DNA from: Candidatus Caldarchaeum sp.
GTDB taxonomy: Archaea > Thermoproteota > Nitrososphaeria_A > Caldarchaeales > Caldarchaeaceae
Length of the DNA: 7,454 bases
Assembly (NCBI GenBank): GCA_025054795.1
Contig: JANWZU010000099.1
Span: 1-7,454 of the forward strand
Direction: 5' to 3'
How positions within the stretch are numbered: the stretch's first letter is position 1; each line of letters starts with the position of its first letter. Positions 5,517-7,454 of this stretch are shown in pieces. The notes under the pieces are model-generated. The model made no database searches, was not told where the DNA came from, and saw only the letters and a list, made by a program, of their open reading frames with translations. The position numbers and the translations under genes were made by a program.

Positions 5517-6906
5517 CGCTGTAATGGTGGTACTTTAGTATTATCGGACACCAGTCTTTCTCAGGGCAGTATCCCAGATGCCTGCATTTCTCGCCTATGA
5601 CCGTCGAAAGAAGCGGCTCCCTCCTGACAACCTCCTGCATCATCTTATACGCAACAGTTCTCTCCTCCCACTGTGCGTAGCTGCACGACCTTGTGGCTAT
5701 GAAGCCTGTGGGATGTAGTAGGTTGAAGCCGTTGTACATTCTGACGCAGTAGATTCTCAGAGCCTGCGGAACTAGGAGGACTGCTGTCGATGGACTAACT
5801 CCGTTTTCTGTTAGTTCTTTGTATGTCTGTAGTGCCTTGCCTGCTGCGTCGATGAACTTTGTCTTTGTTTGGGCGTTCTTGCGGATTGAGGGCGGTATTA
5901 CGATGTTTGGGGTTTGGTTGTGGCATGCTCTTTCAACGGCTGCGTATATTGGTTCGACGGCTGTGGGCACCGTGCGGTGTCTTACGGCTTGGTGGTAGGC
6001 GACGAGCGACAAAGGCTCAAGCGTGGTTGCTGTGATGAGAGGGTTGGCTGAGTCAAGCGTCTCCTTGTCCTGTGAAGCTACAAGGCTCATGAGGTCTGCC
6101 TCCCTGTCGGCTAGGCAGGTGAAGCCTATGAGGGTTGGTTCTTCGGGGTAGTTGTGGCTGGAGACGATTCTATCCATCAAAAAGTCCGACTGCTTGTAGG
6201 GGTTTGGAAACGGGTAGGTGGATATTCTGTTTCTGAACTCAAGCCTCGACTCAAGCAAAATGGGAGCGATCTCCTTCACCACGTTGGTCAGCTTCTCGGC
6301 GAACTCCCTAGCTTCTTGAGGAACGTAGGCTTTGTGCTTGTTTTCACTGCAGAGCTGTATCAAAGCTATGTAGTTTTCGAGGCTGCTGCTTATGAAGAGA
6401 GATGTCTTCGTGGAGAGAGGTAGGATGTAGCGGGCGTCCTCAATTGCTACATCGTCTCCGACAAATGAGGCGTATTCTTCGACAAGCTCGTAAGCTGTCT
6501 GAATGAACAAGTCCCGCACATCGCCGGCAAGGCCTGAGGGTATGATAAGCGACGATTTGTCAACTCTGGCCCTACGCTGCGATTCCTGAAGGTATGAGCC
6601 GAAGGGCGGGGAAACGAGAAGAAGCGATAGGGCCCTGCTGCAGTCTCTAACCTCCATCTGTATCTGCAGAGATGTTGTTATCGATGCGTGGCCCCTTCGT
6701 GTCGACTCCCTGTGAACCCTCCTAGCAGTCTTCAACGGGTCTTTCCCCTCAGCCAACAGCTGCGCAACCTTCCTCTCTACTGAAACACCTTCAAAAGTGC
6801 CTGCCCCCTCAACGGCTATGAACAAGTCGGGCCCCACATCCACTTCACGGCCCGAAACAGACACTTTAGTCTTAGGGCCGTAGCTGTACAGATTCAATTC
6901 AACCAT
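5482..6906 (-). CDS. thyX: Double-length ThyX-like flavin-dependent thymidylate synthase
   Basis: ThyX methylates dUMP to dTMP using methylene-folate, FAD and NADPH. Classical ThyX is about 220-250 residues and works as a homotetramer; this protein is 474 residues and seems to hold two ThyX units. The first (about 60-220) has GHASITTS (72-79), SYLQESQRR (104-112), matching the S-x-x-x-QSxRY nucleotide-binding strand, and ARYILPL (158-164). Where the RHR motif is expected it reads VSPP (98-101). The second (about 257-455) has RHRTVP (309-314) in place of RHR-x-x-S, then PQALRIY (380-386) and TRSCSYAQWEER (405-416), but no QSxRY. Cysteines 408, 441, 447 and 453 cluster near the C-terminus. ATG 6906 sits at leaderless distance from a TATA box, making this the head of the minus-strand cluster. 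The fold assignment is good; activity as a thymidylate synthase is inference. Confidence 0.82.
   Translation of the reverse strand: MVELNLYSYGPKTKVSVSGREVDVGPDLFIAVEGAGTFEGVSVERKVAQLLAEGKDPLKTARRVHRESTRRGHASITTSLQIQMEVRDCSRALSLLLVSPPFGSYLQESQRRARVDKSSLIIPSGLAGDVRDLFIQTAYELVEEYASFVGDDVAIEDARYILPLSTKTSLFISSSLENYIALIQLCSENKHKAYVPQEAREFAEKLTNVVKEIAPILLESRLEFRNRISTYPFPNPYKQSDFLMDRIVSSHNYPEEPTLIGFTCLADREADLMSLVASQDKETLDSANPLITATTLEPLSLVAYHQAVRHRTVPTAVEPIYAAVERACHNQTPNIVIPPSIRKNAQTKTKFIDAAGKALQTYKELTENGVSPSTAVLLVPQALRIYCVRMYNGFNLLHPTGFIATRSCSYAQWEERTVAYKMMQEVVRREPLLSTVIGEKCRHLGYCPEKDWCPIILKYHHYSDEMHKRFGEGG
5499..5504 (-). promoter_or_regulatory. Ribosome binding site favouring a shorter queD start
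   Basis: AGAGGT on minus lies nine bases before GTG 5489, within the last codons of thyX. The overlap with thyX would then shrink from 35 to 8 bases. The bases before ATG 5516 show no such match. Confidence 0.45.
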
Positions 6907-6930
6907 TACAGCTATTGACCGTAAGCTTCT

Positions 6931-6937
6931 CTATAAA
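6931..6937 (-). promoter_or_regulatory. TATA box of the thyX-queD-queC-nadK-nob1 cluster
   Basis: TTTATAG on minus is centred about 28 bases before ATG 6906. That spacing predicts transcription starting at or beside the start codon, i.e. a leaderless thyX message. No Shine-Dalgarno match precedes ATG 6906, which fits. No other plausible promoter was seen before the downstream genes, so this one probably drives all five. Confidence 0.6.
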
Positions 6938-6954
6938 GCATGATCGCTATACAT

Positions 6955-6961
6955 CTATATT
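6955..6961 (+). promoter_or_regulatory. TATA box of carS
   Basis: CTATATT is centred about 27 bases before ATG 6985, the leaderless spacing. It stands back to back with the thyX TATA box, with 17 bases between the two elements, so the two divergent promoters could share a regulator or compete for transcription factor B and TBP. Confidence 0.5.
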
Positions 6962-6984
6962 CGTCTGTGGACGGCGGTTGATGG

Positions 6985-7454
6985 ATGGAGCTTCAGACTT
7001 TTCTTCTCGGGCTGGTATACATTTTTCCAGCATACGTCTCCAACGCAGCGCCTGTGGTGGCCGTGAGGTTTTTCAAACGTCTCCACCCGCTTGACGGTGG
7101 AATGTTGTTTCTTGACGGCAGAAGGCTGCTCGGCAACGGCAAAACAGTTGAAGGCCTTATCTCAGGAACCGCCGCCGGGTTCGCTACAGGCTCCATCATA
7201 AACCTGCTAATCCCTTCCCTGATAACCATGACCGAGGTTTTCCTCCTGTCCGTAGGTGCGATGGCTGGAGACATACTCGGCGCTTTTGTCAAGAGGAGGG
7301 CTGGTCTGCCCAGCGGAAGCCCCGCGCCTCTGCTCGACCAGCTGGGGTTTCTGCTCGCTGCGCTTGGCCTGGTTCATCTCTTCAAAGGGCTGCCTAGCTG
7401 GATGGACAGCCTTACTTTGCTGGCTCTGTCGTTGTTCACGGTTTTTATGCATGT
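6985..7454 (+). CDS. carS: CDP-archaeol synthase, C-terminus cut by the window edge
   Basis: CarS is an integral membrane enzyme that transfers CMP from CTP to the unsaturated archaetidic acid precursor, giving CDP-archaeol, the branch point for archaeal polar lipids. I translated 156 codons with no stop before the window end. Family landmarks run in order: AYVSNAAPVV (16-25) in helix 1, PLDGG (35-39), LDGRRLLGNGKTVEGL (43-58), the GD-x-x-x-x-F-x-KRR motif as GDILGAFVKRR (95-105), and LDQLGF (117-122). Archaeal CarS is usually 165-180 residues, so probably only the end of the last helix is missing. ATG 6985 is preferred over ATG 6981, whose frame does not give this protein, and it fits the TATA spacing. 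GAF replaces the more usual S-x-F before KRR, a mild variation. Confidence 0.92.
   Translation, partial: MELQTFLLGLVYIFPAYVSNAAPVVAVRFFKRLHPLDGGMLFLDGRRLLGNGKTVEGLISGTAAGFATGSIINLLIPSLITMTEVFLLSVGAMAGDILGAFVKRRAGLPSGSPAPLLDQLGFLLAALGLVHLFKGLPSWMDSLTLLALSLFTVFMH

Noticed and set aside
6907..6984. Search for a tRNA or small RNA in the intergenic gaps, including 1395-1502, 2453-2479 and 4361-4383
   Set aside because: The gaps are short and AT-rich or filled by promoter elements; no cloverleaf or long stem was seen.
6993..7452. Two minus-strand open frames across the right end
   Set aside because: They are antisense to carS, which carries all family motifs, and their products are low-complexity and charged.

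Overview
The window looks like a gene-dense chromosome segment from an archaeon. The supporting signs are a nearly complete CDP-archaeol synthase gene (carS, archaeal membrane lipids), a Nob1 rRNA-maturation nuclease with PIN domain and zinc ribbon, the queC/queD pair that makes the preQ0 precursor of archaeosine, TATA-box promoters placed about 27 bases before start codons (leaderless mRNAs), and very tight packing. The fused one-polypeptide GMP synthetase and the moderate GC content suggest a TACK-type lineage, perhaps a thermophilic Nitrososphaeria/Aigarchaeota-like group. That placement is inference; no rRNA or other phylogenetic marker was analysed.

Layout: (1) 1-1394, minus: guaA, cut at the window start. 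(2) 1395-1502: a compact divergent promoter region. (3) 1503-3037, plus: three small integral membrane proteins in an apparent operon, namely an ECF S-component-like protein, a four-helix CopD/DUF4149-like protein and a DUF998-family protein. (4) 3034-6906, minus: a five-gene cluster transcribed thyX, queD, queC, nadK, nob1. Neighbouring genes overlap or lie at most 23 bases apart. (5) 6907-6984: a second divergent promoter region with two back-to-back TATA boxes. (6) 6985-7454, plus: carS, cut at the window end.

The minus-strand cluster joins nucleotide and cofactor metabolism (ThyX makes dTMP using NADPH; NadK makes NADP), tRNA modification (QueD and QueC are the first and last steps to preQ0, which archaea insert into tRNA to form archaeosine) and ribosome maturation (Nob1). 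GuaA adds GMP synthesis. The plus-strand membrane trio has no assignable substrate.

The most unusual item is the 474-residue ThyX-like protein. It appears to be two fused ThyX units in which each half keeps only part of the catalytic motif set. No mobile element, CRISPR array, tRNA or rRNA was seen. There is no stretch over 300 bases without a gene.
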